DNA from: Thermoprotei archaeon
GTDB taxonomy: Archaea > Thermoproteota > Thermoprotei_A > Sulfolobales > Ignisphaeraceae
Assembly: GCA_003661865.1 (NCBI GenBank)
Contig: QMWY01000002.1
Span: forward strand, 1-23,583
DNA length: 23,583 nt
Direction of reading: 5' to 3'
A model generated the notes under the pieces. That model saw only the letters and a program-made list of their open reading frames with translations, had not been told where the DNA came from and did no database searches. Each line of letters opens with the position of its first letter. Position 1 is the stretch's first letter. Below, piece after piece: positions 6,826 to 13,992 of this stretch. The position numbers and the translations under genes are program-made.

Positions 6826-7242
6826 TCACACCTCAACGAATGAGATGAATCGCCTTTTACTAGACCTGTAGACCAGCACAGGCACACCGCTCCTCCGCGC
6901 ACGTCTAGCCATTTCGAGGTCCATAGTTGCGAGGAGGGCGCTCATCTCCTTAGCAACCGCGATCACCGCATCGTCTACGGGAGACCTGCTAGGGCATGCA
7001 GTCTCAACACACCTCTTCGAAACGAGTTCAAGGGCTAGCAGCGCTGCCTTTGCCTTTCTGATGCTAGGTCCCCTAGCATGCTTTAGCAACTCATCCTTTA
7101 CACAGCTAGGCACTACGCAGCGATAAGCCCCGATAGCCTCCTCGATAAGCTCAAATACGGGGATCTTATCGTAGAGGCTCATCAGAGCGCTTGTGTCCAA
7201 AACTACAAGCCTAGACGTTCTGCGGAACGCCCCAGCCAACAA
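6826..7242 (-). CDS. PIN-domain protein (putative RNase, aIF2-gamma operon type)
   Basis: A 138-residue single PIN domain, a fold of Mg-dependent RNases that includes VapC toxins and the Fcf1/Utp24 and Nob1 processing nucleases. The acidic residues expected in the active site can be seen: D16 in VVLDTSAL, E51 in CVKDELLKHA, D90/D91 in SPVDDAVIAVA and D108 in LLATMDLEMARR. No antitoxin gene is adjacent; instead the gene overlaps the end of aIF2-gamma by 32 bases and precedes rpo7, a position known for a conserved archaeal PIN family (Fcf1-like). A housekeeping role in rRNA or tRNA processing is therefore more likely than a toxin role, but this is inference. The start is one of two consecutive TTGs behind GGTGGAGG. 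Confidence 0.8.
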   Translation of the reverse strand: MLAGAFRRTSRLVVLDTSALMSLYDKIPVFELIEEAIGAYRCVVPSCVKDELLKHARGPSIRKAKAALLALELVSKRCVETACPSRSPVDDAVIAVAKEMSALLATMDLEMARRARRSGVPVLVYRSSKRRFISFVEV

Positions 7243-8437
7243 GCCTCCACCTACCCCTGATCTGCCTGCTGATAGCTATCTTGCCTCCGGGCAGCACTAC
7301 AACGGGTCTCTTGAGCCTAACATCCATACGCTCCTTAGTAACCCGGGTCACGACACCCATCGTTACGGCGGTGCCTACAGTTAGCATAACGATCTCGCGC
7401 ATCCTGATGGGCTCGACCCTAACGAGCTCGCGTGTACCTACGACTCGTTCAAGCAGCTTGTACTCGATGCTGAGGTCGTAGACTGGATCGGGTACGTTAT
7501 GGCCTACGACGTTTCCTTGCAGAGCATCGCCCTTGGTAAGTGAGGGATCCAGCGTTGTGCCGAGGGCTGCGAGGCCGCCCGGCCTAGCTACATCGCTCTC
7601 TATCTCTCCGTACCTTATGCTGACGATCTTCGTGGTTATGGGTTCGTAAACTGTGCGCCCTCCCCTCACAACCCTTATACCGGGCTTTAGCTCTACCTCA
7701 TCGCCTATCCTGATCTCGCCCTTCAGTATGGAGCCTCCGACTATCCCTCCGACAAGTCTATCAGGAGGTGTACCGGGCCTATTCACGTCGAAGCTCCGGG
7801 CGACATACATAAGCGCGGGTCTCGATAGGTCCCGCTCGGGCTTCGGAAAGAGCTTGTGCATAGCCATTAACAGCACGTCTATATTGGTCTTATGGAGGGC
7901 GCTCACCGGTATTACTGGAGCGTCGGCGTACGAAGTCCCTGAGAGGAAGTCCACTATCTGCTTGTAGTTCCTCCGCGCCTCCTCAGGGCTAACAACATCT
8001 ACCTTGTTCTGAACCACTATCACATGCTTAACCCCTATGATCTCGAGCGCTACTAAGTGCTCACGTGTCTGGGGCTGGGGACAAGGCTCATTCGCTGCTA
8101 TTACTAGCAGCGCTGCATCCATTAACGCCGCCCCTGAGAGCATAGTAGCCATCAGCACCTCATGACCCGGCGCATCTACGTAGGAGACCCTCCGAAGAAG
8201 CTTAGCCTCTGTACCATCGGGGCAGACGAGGTCCTTTGTGTAACCATCAGGCTCGCCAAGGCTCTCGCAGAACGCTATGTTGCCGTCGGCGTAGCCGAGC
8301 TTTATGGTCATTGATCTCCTAAGCTCCTCAGAATGTCTCGCAGTCCATATCCCCGTAAGTGCCTGGACCAGCGTGGTCTTGCCATGGTCTACATGGCCCA
8401 CCACACCTATGTTCATCTCAGGGATCCTAAGCTCCAT
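7211..8437 (-). CDS. eif2g: Translation initiation factor aIF2 subunit gamma
   Basis: The GTPase subunit of aIF2, which carries initiator Met-tRNA to the small ribosomal subunit. The 408-residue protein has the P loop GHVDHGKT (residues 14-21), the switch region, VDAPGHE (G3), NKVD (G4) and the two C-terminal beta barrels. The start is ATG 8437 with GGAGGTGG six bases upstream; the frame is open a few codons further but has no better start. Oddity: the zinc knuckle of the family normally has two CxxC pairs, whereas here only C57 (CESL) and C72 (CPDG) remain, so the zinc site seems lost. It follows eS6 by 68 bases. Confidence 0.97.
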   Translation of the reverse strand: MELRIPEMNIGVVGHVDHGKTTLVQALTGIWTARHSEELRRSMTIKLGYADGNIAFCESLGEPDGYTKDLVCPDGTEAKLLRRVSYVDAPGHEVLMATMLSGAALMDAALLVIAANEPCPQPQTREHLVALEIIGVKHVIVVQNKVDVVSPEEARRNYKQIVDFLSGTSYADAPVIPVSALHKTNIDVLLMAMHKLFPKPERDLSRPALMYVARSFDVNRPGTPPDRLVGGIVGGSILKGEIRIGDEVELKPGIRVVRGGRTVYEPITTKIVSIRYGEIESDVARPGGLAALGTTLDPSLTKGDALQGNVVGHNVPDPVYDLSIEYKLLERVVGTRELVRVEPIRMREIVMLTVGTAVTMGVVTRVTKERMDVRLKRPVVVLPGGKIAISRQIRGRWRLVGWGVPQNV

Positions 8438-8505
8438 GCATACCACCTCCGCTGCTTACCACCCACTACCTAAAACACCGTTTGATGGTAAAGAAAGCTG
8501 CGCAA

Positions 8506-9171
8506 CTAAGCCCTACGGGCCTCGGGATATACAACTACTGTGTTTACCTGCACAATCTCCTCAGATATCGTATTACCTCGAACGAGCTTTCTCCTCCTCT
8601 CACCTTTTTCGCGAGGCCTAAACCCTGGGCCGCTTGACAGCAGCAGATACCTCTTAACGGCCCCAGGCACGTCAGGTCTCATCGGAAACCCCGCCAGGTC
8701 TGACCCTCCACGTATGACCAGTCGCACATGAGGTAGACCAACAATGACTCCCTCAACGCTATCACCGATTCTAAGCCCGATAAGCCTCTGAGCAGCCTCG
8801 CCCGTTACCCTCACCTGAAACGCGGGTGCTCGCATCACTTGGCCTAACGCCTCCTGCCTACCAAGCTTTTCACGCATAAACTCTGCGGGGACCTTAACTG
8901 TCTGTACATCTAGAGAGCCATCCTCCTCTACGCGTCCAACAAGCTTAACCTTCTCACCTCCAATTCTATCCTTCCAGATCCTGACGACCACAACACCGAG
9001 CTCAGGGTTCACTATCTTGATAAGTTCGGGATGCATCCTTACGCGAGGAAGCTCGTACTGCTCCTTATGCCTATCGCTGTACTCTATACCATCATCACCT
9101 ACGACCCTGACCGGCACTACTCTAGGGTTCTTCACTGCGGGATCCGCTACAACCACCTTGAACTCAGGCAT
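8506..9171 (-). CDS. rps6e: 30S ribosomal protein eS6
   Basis: Archaeal/eukaryotic small-subunit protein eS6, 221 residues. The core shows FKVVVADPAVKN at the start and the glycine-rich middle (RLIGLRIGDSVEG, VRLVIRGGSDLAGFPMRPDVPG) followed by the basic stretch PREKGERRRKLVRGNTISEEI, the conserved end of the archaeal eS6 fold. The C terminus extends to VVVYPEARRA. The ATG at 9171 has GTGAGGTG upstream, and a TATA box abuts the stop codon of infB, so eS6 heads a unit with aIF2-gamma, an order seen in other archaea. Confidence 0.95.
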   Translation of the reverse strand: MPEFKVVVADPAVKNPRVVPVRVVGDDGIEYSDRHKEQYELPRVRMHPELIKIVNPELGVVVVRIWKDRIGGEKVKLVGRVEEDGSLDVQTVKVPAEFMREKLGRQEALGQVMRAPAFQVRVTGEAAQRLIGLRIGDSVEGVIVGLPHVRLVIRGGSDLAGFPMRPDVPGAVKRYLLLSSGPGFRPREKGERRRKLVRGNTISEEIVQVNTVVVYPEARRA

Positions 9172-9225
9172 AGTCGCACCTCACATTCGTTCCCTTCCGC
9201 TACGCAACGATACGTACACTACACC

Positions 9226-9235
9226 CTTAAATATT
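9226..9235 (-). promoter_or_regulatory. TATA-like promoter of eS6-aIF2-gamma
   Basis: Minus-strand aatatttaag ends directly at the infB stop codon (9236-9238). A transcript start about 26 bases downstream, near 9205, would leave a leader of roughly 34 bases containing the GTGAGGTG ribosome-binding site of eS6. Confidence 0.5.
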
Positions 9236-11074
9236 CTACTTAGCACCCCTACGCTGCTTCAGCATGAGGAGCAAAGCTGCATAGTCTGGGCTACTCCTGC
9301 TCTTTATCCTCAGTATCTCCTCCATAGCCTCTACCTGATCCTCTGTAAGCTCAGCGAGGTACTTCTCTATCCATGTACGGGCGTGGTGTAGGGGTACGTC
9401 TGTATAGAGCACATCACCCTCCTTTATATGGCGCCCAACGAGGACGTTTCCCCTTATCGATATCGCCACCTCATCGCCTTTTGACGCCTCCTTAACGCTC
9501 TTACCCATCCGCTGGATCTGCATTATCTCGCCAACTCTCCTTCCATCGCTACGCATCAGTGGGTACCCTGGCTTTATAACGCCTGCCAGAACCTCTATGC
9601 CCACTATCGCCGGATCACTACGCCTAAACACGAATCCCGGAAGGAGCCTTATCTTGGCAGGAGCGATCAGCCTAGAGATCTCGGCGAGCTTCTCACGCTC
9701 CTTCTCCTTACGCACCCATTCCTCGTATGACTCTATCAGCCTGTATATTATGTTGTCGCGGAATATCTTGACACCCTCCTTCTTAGCAAGCCCATCTACC
9801 CCTGGCAAGGGCTTGACATTGAACAGCAGTACAACGCCGAGGTACTTATTCTCGCGGGCTACTACCGCAGCCTCAAGAAGTTCACGCTTAGTTAGCGGAC
9901 CTACATCGGCAAGCCTTATGGGCACCCCCCGCCTATTCAACGCCTCTATAAGAGCCTCGAGGACGCCGAGCGTATCAGCCTTCACAACAACCCCCATGAC
10001 ATCTCTTCTAAACCTCAGCGAGCCCACTTCCTCAGATACCCTGCGCTTATACTCCTCTACCTGCTCCTCCGATGGGACTACGTAGAGAGGTGAGCCTGCC
10101 ACGGCTTCATCAAGCCCAGGGGCAGCCACCTTCACACCAGCAGCAGCTACCACCTCATCTACCTGGGTAAACTCACCCTTAGCAACCCTGATGTCTGTAA
10201 GGGGCTTCGGCATCAGCAGGGCCCTTATCTTCGTTACTATAGGCCCATTCATCCCCTCGACAACTATCGTATCTCCACGTTTGAGAATGCCATCGTATAT
10301 TATAACATCTATAGTCGTACCCAGGCCAGGCTCCTCCTTAACCTCTAGAACAACACCTTTAGCAGGGCCTTCAGTGAACCTCAGCCTCCCCGTCATGTAC
10401 TTCTGGGTAACCCCTGCTAGCACGGCGAGGAGCTCAGGTATACCTTCACCTGTCTTTGCCGATACGGGAACTATGGGAACCGTTTTAAGGAAGTTCCTAA
10501 CCCTATCGAAGCGCTCTGAAACAACGCCATGCTGTGCAAGCTGTCCAATCAGCGTGTATATCCTCTTGTCAAGCTCGTTGAGCACCCTGCGGCTCTGCTT
10601 CCGGGCGCTCTCCATGAATGGCGCATCGGGTACGCTCTTCCAGCCAGGTATCTTATCGATCTTGTTGGCCGCAACCACAAAGGGCACCTTACGCTCCTTG
10701 AGAATCTCTATGCTCTCAACCGTCTGGGGCATAACGCCCTCGTTGATATCTATGACAAGTATGGCGATATCCGCAACGCTACCCCCTCTCCTACGCAGAT
10801 TCGCAAACAACTCATGGCCGGGTGTATCTATGAAGAGGAGACCCGGTATCTCTAGCTTGAAGGGTATCACCTTCTTCAGGGGCTCCGCTATCTTCTCGAT
10901 AACCGATGACGGGACGACGCTCGCGCCTACATGCTGTGTCATCTCGCCCGGCTCCTTCTTCACGACAGCGGTTCCCCTGATCTTGTCTAGGAGCGTGGTC
11001 TTGCCATGGTCTACATGGCCTAGCACCGCTACTATGGGCTGCCTAAGCCTCTTAGCGCCACCGCCTCCGCTCAT
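9236..11074 (-). CDS. infB: Translation initiation factor aIF5B (IF-2)
   Basis: aIF5B is the GTPase that promotes subunit joining at the end of initiation. The protein has about 612 residues: P loop GHVDHGKTT (about 19-27), DTPGHE, AANKIDKIPGW (NKxD) and VPVSAKTGEGIPEL (G5), then barrel domain II, domain III (GVVVKADTLGVLEALIEAL) and domain IV (IGIEVLAGVIKPGYPLM and GRHIKEGDVLYTD). No intein interrupts the G domain. The frame starts TTG-GTG-ATG at 11080-11072; I use the ATG at 11074, with GGTAGGG upstream. The upstream gap to eL24 carries TATA candidates. The ndk gene often found between eL24 and infB is absent. Confidence 0.96.
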   Translation of the reverse strand: MSGGGGAKRLRQPIVAVLGHVDHGKTTLLDKIRGTAVVKKEPGEMTQHVGASVVPSSVIEKIAEPLKKVIPFKLEIPGLLFIDTPGHELFANLRRRGGSVADIAILVIDINEGVMPQTVESIEILKERKVPFVVAANKIDKIPGWKSVPDAPFMESARKQSRRVLNELDKRIYTLIGQLAQHGVVSERFDRVRNFLKTVPIVPVSAKTGEGIPELLAVLAGVTQKYMTGRLRFTEGPAKGVVLEVKEEPGLGTTIDVIIYDGILKRGDTIVVEGMNGPIVTKIRALLMPKPLTDIRVAKGEFTQVDEVVAAAGVKVAAPGLDEAVAGSPLYVVPSEEQVEEYKRRVSEEVGSLRFRRDVMGVVVKADTLGVLEALIEALNRRGVPIRLADVGPLTKRELLEAAVVARENKYLGVVLLFNVKPLPGVDGLAKKEGVKIFRDNIIYRLIESYEEWVRKEKEREKLAEISRLIAPAKIRLLPGFVFRRSDPAIVGIEVLAGVIKPGYPLMRSDGRRVGEIMQIQRMGKSVKEASKGDEVAISIRGNVLVGRHIKEGDVLYTDVPLHHARTWIEKYLAELTEDQVEAMEEILRIKSRSSPDYAALLLMLKQRRGAK

Positions 11075-11104
11075 CACCAAGCCCTACCATCTCTTATCGA
11101 AAGA

Positions 11105-11130
11105 AGCTTATAACTTGACAGCCTTAAATG
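11105..11130 (-). promoter_or_regulatory. Candidate promoter region of infB
   Basis: Two TATA-like elements lie on the minus strand upstream of infB: catttaagg at about 11122-11130 and gttataagct at about 11105-11114. The first would give a leader of about 25 bases that includes GGTAGGG; the second a nearly leaderless transcript. I cannot decide between them from the sequence. Confidence 0.35.
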
Positions 11131-11148
11131 AGAAGAGGTTGCTGATAC

Positions 11149-11358
11149 CTACCTTACTCCGCGCCGGCGCCGCCTACCCCCGGTTATTAGGCGGTAGCGC
11201 GTCCACGGTAGCTTCTTGGGGTCGCGCTTAAGCTTGTAGTTCTTGAAGCACTTACTCGAGCAGAACCACAGCACAGTTCCATCGTTGCGCACATACATTA
11301 TACCCGTGCCTAGCTCTATAGGCGCCCCACAGAAACTGCACCGCCTTAGCTCAGGCAT
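11149..11358 (-). CDS. rpl24e: 50S ribosomal protein eL24
   Basis: A 69-residue zinc-binding protein of the large subunit, located at the subunit interface. The TRASH-type zinc site is C7-x2-C10 (CSFC) and C33-x3-C37 (CSSKC), followed by KNYKLKRDPKKLPWTR, the hallmark of eL24, and an Arg-rich tail (GGRRRRRG). The frame begins at GTG 11367, but the ATG at 11358 is preceded by GAGGTGG six bases upstream and is the better start. It is divergent from the plus-strand eS28, which is unusual for this cluster. Confidence 0.95.
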   Translation of the reverse strand: MPELRRCSFCGAPIELGTGIMYVRNDGTVLWFCSSKCFKNYKLKRDPKKLPWTRYRLITGGRRRRRGVR

Positions 11359-11418
11359 CTTCTCCACCTCGCTGCGCCGCTGCTCACCGCGTAGTTCGCG
11401 AGGTAGTTAGAACTATTA

Positions 11419-11428
11419 GCTTATAAGC
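11419..11428. promoter_or_regulatory. Palindromic TATA element between divergent eS28 and eL24
   Basis: The sequence gcttataagc is a perfect 10-base palindrome. It lies about 39 bases upstream of the eS28 ATG on the plus strand and about 66 bases upstream of the eL24 ATG on the minus strand, both plausible TATA distances. A second palindromic AT element, tttaaa, sits nearby at about 11440. One box may therefore serve both directions. Confidence 0.45.
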
Positions 11429-11462
11429 CCTTCGCGACTTTAAACCACTGCTGGGACTCGGT

Positions 11463-11726
11463 ATGCCTAAGGTAGTGGAGATGGAAAAGAGTAAAGAGTT
11501 CGAGGTTAACGTGATTGAGGAGATAGGTTTCCCCGCCGAGGTTGTGCAGATACTCGGTAGAACAGGAGTTACCGGAGAGGTTACCCAAGTACGCGTGAGG
11601 ATCCTCGAGGGACGTGACAAAGGACGTATCCTAACACGCAATGTTAAGGGACCCGTACGTGTGGGCGACATACTGATCTTAAGGGAGACCGAGAGGGAGG
11701 CGCGGAAGCTAACGGCAAGAAGGTGA
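11463..11726 (+). CDS. rps28e: 30S ribosomal protein eS28
   Basis: Small-subunit protein eS28, an OB-fold protein near the mRNA exit and decoding platform, 87 residues. The family core is complete: PAEVVQILGRTGVTGEVTQV, RVRILEGRDKGRILTRNVKGPV and the final RVGDILILRETEREARKL with its typical acidic-basic tail. Archaeal eS28 is usually about 70 residues; this one carries a charged N-terminal extension (MPKVVEMEKSKEFEVNVIEE). It is one of only two plus-strand genes here. In many archaea it is co-directional between L7Ae and eL24, so the segment seems inverted. The start is ATG 11463; with the TATA box at 11419-11428 the leader would be about 13 bases. Confidence 0.95.
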   Translation: MPKVVEMEKSKEFEVNVIEEIGFPAEVVQILGRTGVTGEVTQVRVRILEGRDKGRILTRNVKGPVRVGDILILRETEREARKLTARR

Positions 11727-11727
11727 A

Positions 11728-11741
11728 TCCAAAAATTTGGA
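11728..11741. terminator. Inverted repeat between convergent eS28 and L7Ae
   Basis: TCCAAA and TTTGGA flank a two-base AA spacer immediately after the eS28 stop codon (11724-11726) and 20 bases before the L7Ae stop on the other strand. The A/T runs give a U-rich stretch in either transcript. Position and symmetry suggest a bidirectional terminator, though archaeal termination depends mainly on the U tract, and the AT-rich stem is weak. Confidence 0.4.
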
Positions 11742-11760
11742 AAAGTATCTTCTGATAGCG

Positions 11761-12150
11761 CTAAGCAGCTTTGGCTCTTAACTCGTTCGCGGTCTTTATC
11801 AGCTCCTCCACTAGGTCCCTAGCACCTCCCGGATCTATTATACATGCTGAGGCGGCGGCAACCTCGATACCTGCAGCCTCACCAAGCCTCTTCTTGCTGG
11901 GTACGTAGAGATAAGCCACCTTCTTCTCCTCGCAGAGCAGAGGTAGGTGCGCAACGACCTCCGGAGGATCTACATCTTCGGCTATTAACACTAGCTTGCA
12001 CAGCCCCCTCTCAACACCCTTTGTCACTTCATTAGTCCCCTTCTTTATCTTACCACCGCTTTCCCTAGCTCTCTTCAGAGCTTCGTACGCCTTCTCCGCA
12101 ACCTCTGGAGGCACTTCAAACCTTACGTAAAACGGCTTTCCCGAGGACAT
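11761..12150 (-). CDS. rpl7ae: Ribosomal protein L7Ae (eL8), kink-turn binding
   Basis: L7Ae, 129 residues, binds kink-turns in 23S rRNA, box C/D and H/ACA guide RNAs and archaeal RNase P. The conserved RNA-binding segment is present: GKIKKGTNEVTKGVERG, followed by LVLIAEDVDPPEVVAHLPLLCEEK and VPSKKRLGEAAGI with the specificity loop after it (AAASACIID). The length is standard. The start is ATG 12150 with GGGGATGA upstream. It has its own TATA-like box, and its leader region contains inverted repeats that could matter because L7Ae is known in some archaea to repress its own mRNA through a kink-turn. Confidence 0.96.
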   Translation of the reverse strand: MSSGKPFYVRFEVPPEVAEKAYEALKRARESGGKIKKGTNEVTKGVERGLCKLVLIAEDVDPPEVVAHLPLLCEEKKVAYLYVPSKKRLGEAAGIEVAAASACIIDPGGARDLVEELIKTANELRAKAA

Positions 12151-12176
12151 GGTTCATCCCCATCCGATATACGTCG

Positions 12177-12195
12177 TCCCCTCCACTTGTGGGGA
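12177..12195. repeat. Inverted repeat near the L7Ae transcript start
   Basis: TCCCC and GGGGA form perfect 5-base arms around a 9-base spacer. The element lies between the TATA-like box at 12203-12210 and the L7Ae ATG, roughly at the expected transcript start. It could act as a DNA operator, or partly as an RNA hairpin if transcription starts upstream. A strict kink-turn (three bulged bases then tandem GA pairs) is not formed. Confidence 0.35.
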
Positions 12196-12202
12196 TACCC
12201 CC

Positions 12203-12210
12203 TTAATTAA
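12203..12210 (-). promoter_or_regulatory. TATA-like promoter of L7Ae
   Basis: The palindromic ttaattaa lies about 57 bases upstream of the L7Ae ATG, between it and the gltX stop codon. A start near 12180 would leave a leader of about 30 bases with the ribosome-binding site GGGGATGA. Confidence 0.45.
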
Positions 12211-12231
12211 CCTAACTCATGCTGGGCTCGT

Positions 12232-13992
12232 TCAGGGGTGCGCATAGATGAGTAGGGGCACCGGTTTAGTCCTCTCAACACGTGCGAACCCTAGCCTTAC
12301 AAGCTGAATTATTTCGCCGCTGTTAAGCTCCTTCACAGAGGACTCTGCCATACCCACAACCCTCCTAAGTCTTAACCCCTCAACAACGTACAGCCTGGCC
12401 CTTACGCTATGCTCCTTGGGCACCCAGTGGATTATGGGTGCGCCGTACCTCCTAGCCTCGTCAACCGTGTACCCAACGAGCTTCGCCACAGCCCTCCCGC
12501 TACGCTCCTCGAAACGGACGTTGATGAAGCTCATGAGCCTTACAACCTGTCCCTTGTTATTCTCGAAGTCCCTCTTCTCCACATACACGCAGCCGTTCGT
12601 CATCACATAGCTCCTCTCACCTAGGTCCGCTGAGGGGTGATAGGGTATCGATACCTTGAATGGGAGCTCGATACCCTCTATACACACCTCAAGGGGCTCC
12701 TTAACAAACATCAGCCTCTTTGACCTGCTGTCAGCTATCCTCCTATTGACCGCGGCTACGTTATCCCAGCTAACAGTAGCGTCGCTGCTCTTCACACCAA
12801 GCTCCAGTATCACCTCCCTAATCGTATCGGGGAGTATGCCCCTGCGTCTAAGGGATGCGATTGTGCCAAAGCGGGGGTCATCAAGCCCTAGGAATCTGCC
12901 GGGGTACTTCGTCAACAACTCTTTTATACGCGACTTGCTGAGGATGAACCCCTCTAGGTTTACGCGTCCGAGGTTCACAACCTCTGGGTACCTCCAGCCC
13001 ATGTACATGTATATAAAGGACTGCTTGACTGTGTTTACGGCGTGCTCCCTTCCTCTGAGTATGTGCGTTATGCCCATGAAGTGGTCGTCGACCGCAGCTG
13101 CAAAGTTGTATGTAGGCCATACCACGTACCTAGACCCCGTTACCGGGTGCGGATGCTTATCAGTATCGATCACGCGGAAGGCTACCCAGTCTATGACGCT
13201 GGGGTCGGGGTGCGCTAGATCGGTCTTTATCCTGAGGACAGCCTCACCCTCTCCGAAATGCCCCTCGATCATCTTATCCCAGAGCTCAAGCTGCTCCTCT
13301 ATAGGCCTATCCCTATGAGGACAAGCCCTTCGCTCACTTCTGAATTTTCGAAACTCTTCAGCTGTACAGAGGTCTACGTATGCACCGCCCTTCTCTATCA
13401 GCTTCCTAGCAACATCGTAGTACAGCTCCATCCTCATGCTCTGCACATACTCCTCATCCCAGCTTATCCCCAGCCACCTCAAGTCCTCACGAATCCTCTG
13501 ATAAGCCTCCGGAATAGGCGTCTTGATCCTGGGGTCGGTATCCTCGAACCTCAGGACAAAACCGCCCTTGTACATACGTGCGTAGATGTGGCTCAGCAGC
13601 GCAGGCCTAGCATTCCCTAGGTGTATGAGGAAGTCAGGGTTTGGTGCGAAGCGCGTCTTCACATACCCCCACTTATCAACATTAGGGAGCGGCGGAAGCT
13701 CTCTACGCCTCTCCACAGTTCTACGCTCCTCAGCCAGTCCGAGCTCCTCAGCCTTAGACCTCATCTCCTCCCTACTCATGCTATTCACCATCGCCACGAC
13801 CTCTCTAACCACCGCTACCACATCTCGTGCGAAGGGACGTAGGTCTGGTCTCTCGCCCAGCACCTTGCTTATGACCGGGCCTTCCTTAGCCCTCCCGTAG
13901 CGCAGCGCATTTAGCAGCGCATGCTTTAGCGCTAGCCTCCTCACCTCATCTGCATGCGGAAACTGCTGTGAGCCTCCTGACAAGCTCCTCAC
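12232..13992 (-). CDS. gltX: Glutamyl-tRNA synthetase, archaeal type
   Basis: A class I aminoacyl-tRNA synthetase that charges tRNA-Glu (in archaea also supplying the substrate of the Asp/Glu amidotransferase GatDE). The about 586-residue protein has the archaeal/eukaryotic N-terminal helical extension, a HIGH-type signature HLGN at 124-127 in RFAPNPDFLIHLGNARP, and a KMSKS-type signature ILSKSR at about 350-355. The C-terminal beta-barrel region is the anticodon domain of the GlnRS-like archaeal form. The frame opens at GTG 13992 and overlaps the upstream gene by 47 bases; TTG 13983 and GTG 13944, directly after the upstream stop, are alternative starts, so the first 16 residues are uncertain. 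Confidence 0.96.
   Translation of the reverse strand: MRSLSGGSQQFPHADEVRRLALKHALLNALRYGRAKEGPVISKVLGERPDLRPFARDVVAVVREVVAMVNSMSREEMRSKAEELGLAEERRTVERRRELPPLPNVDKWGYVKTRFAPNPDFLIHLGNARPALLSHIYARMYKGGFVLRFEDTDPRIKTPIPEAYQRIREDLRWLGISWDEEYVQSMRMELYYDVARKLIEKGGAYVDLCTAEEFRKFRSERRACPHRDRPIEEQLELWDKMIEGHFGEGEAVLRIKTDLAHPDPSVIDWVAFRVIDTDKHPHPVTGSRYVVWPTYNFAAAVDDHFMGITHILRGREHAVNTVKQSFIYMYMGWRYPEVVNLGRVNLEGFILSKSRIKELLTKYPGRFLGLDDPRFGTIASLRRRGILPDTIREVILELGVKSSDATVSWDNVAAVNRRIADSRSKRLMFVKEPLEVCIEGIELPFKVSIPYHPSADLGERSYVMTNGCVYVEKRDFENNKGQVVRLMSFINVRFEERSGRAVAKLVGYTVDEARRYGAPIIHWVPKEHSVRARLYVVEGLRLRRVVGMAESSVKELNSGEIIQLVRLGFARVERTKPVPLLIYAHP

Noticed and set aside
6826..7242. VapBC toxin-antitoxin system
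   Set aside because: The PIN protein has no adjacent antitoxin and sits in a conserved informational operon.
9236..11074. Intein in aIF5B
   Set aside because: The G-domain motifs run continuously and the length (about 612 residues) is that of an intein-free protein.
10191..11231. A 346-codon open frame on the plus strand opposite infB
   Set aside because: It is a shadow of infB: the product is a Ser/Thr/Pro-rich string without domains, while the minus strand encodes a complete aIF5B.
12177..12195. Canonical kink-turn in the L7Ae leader
   Set aside because: The GA dinucleotide follows correctly on one strand only; the other has AG after the three-base bulge, so the tandem G-A pairs cannot form as in the consensus.
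12656..13318. A 220-codon plus-strand open frame opposite gltX
   Set aside because: It lies wholly within gltX, has Ser/Leu-rich composition typical of antisense frames and no recognisable motif.
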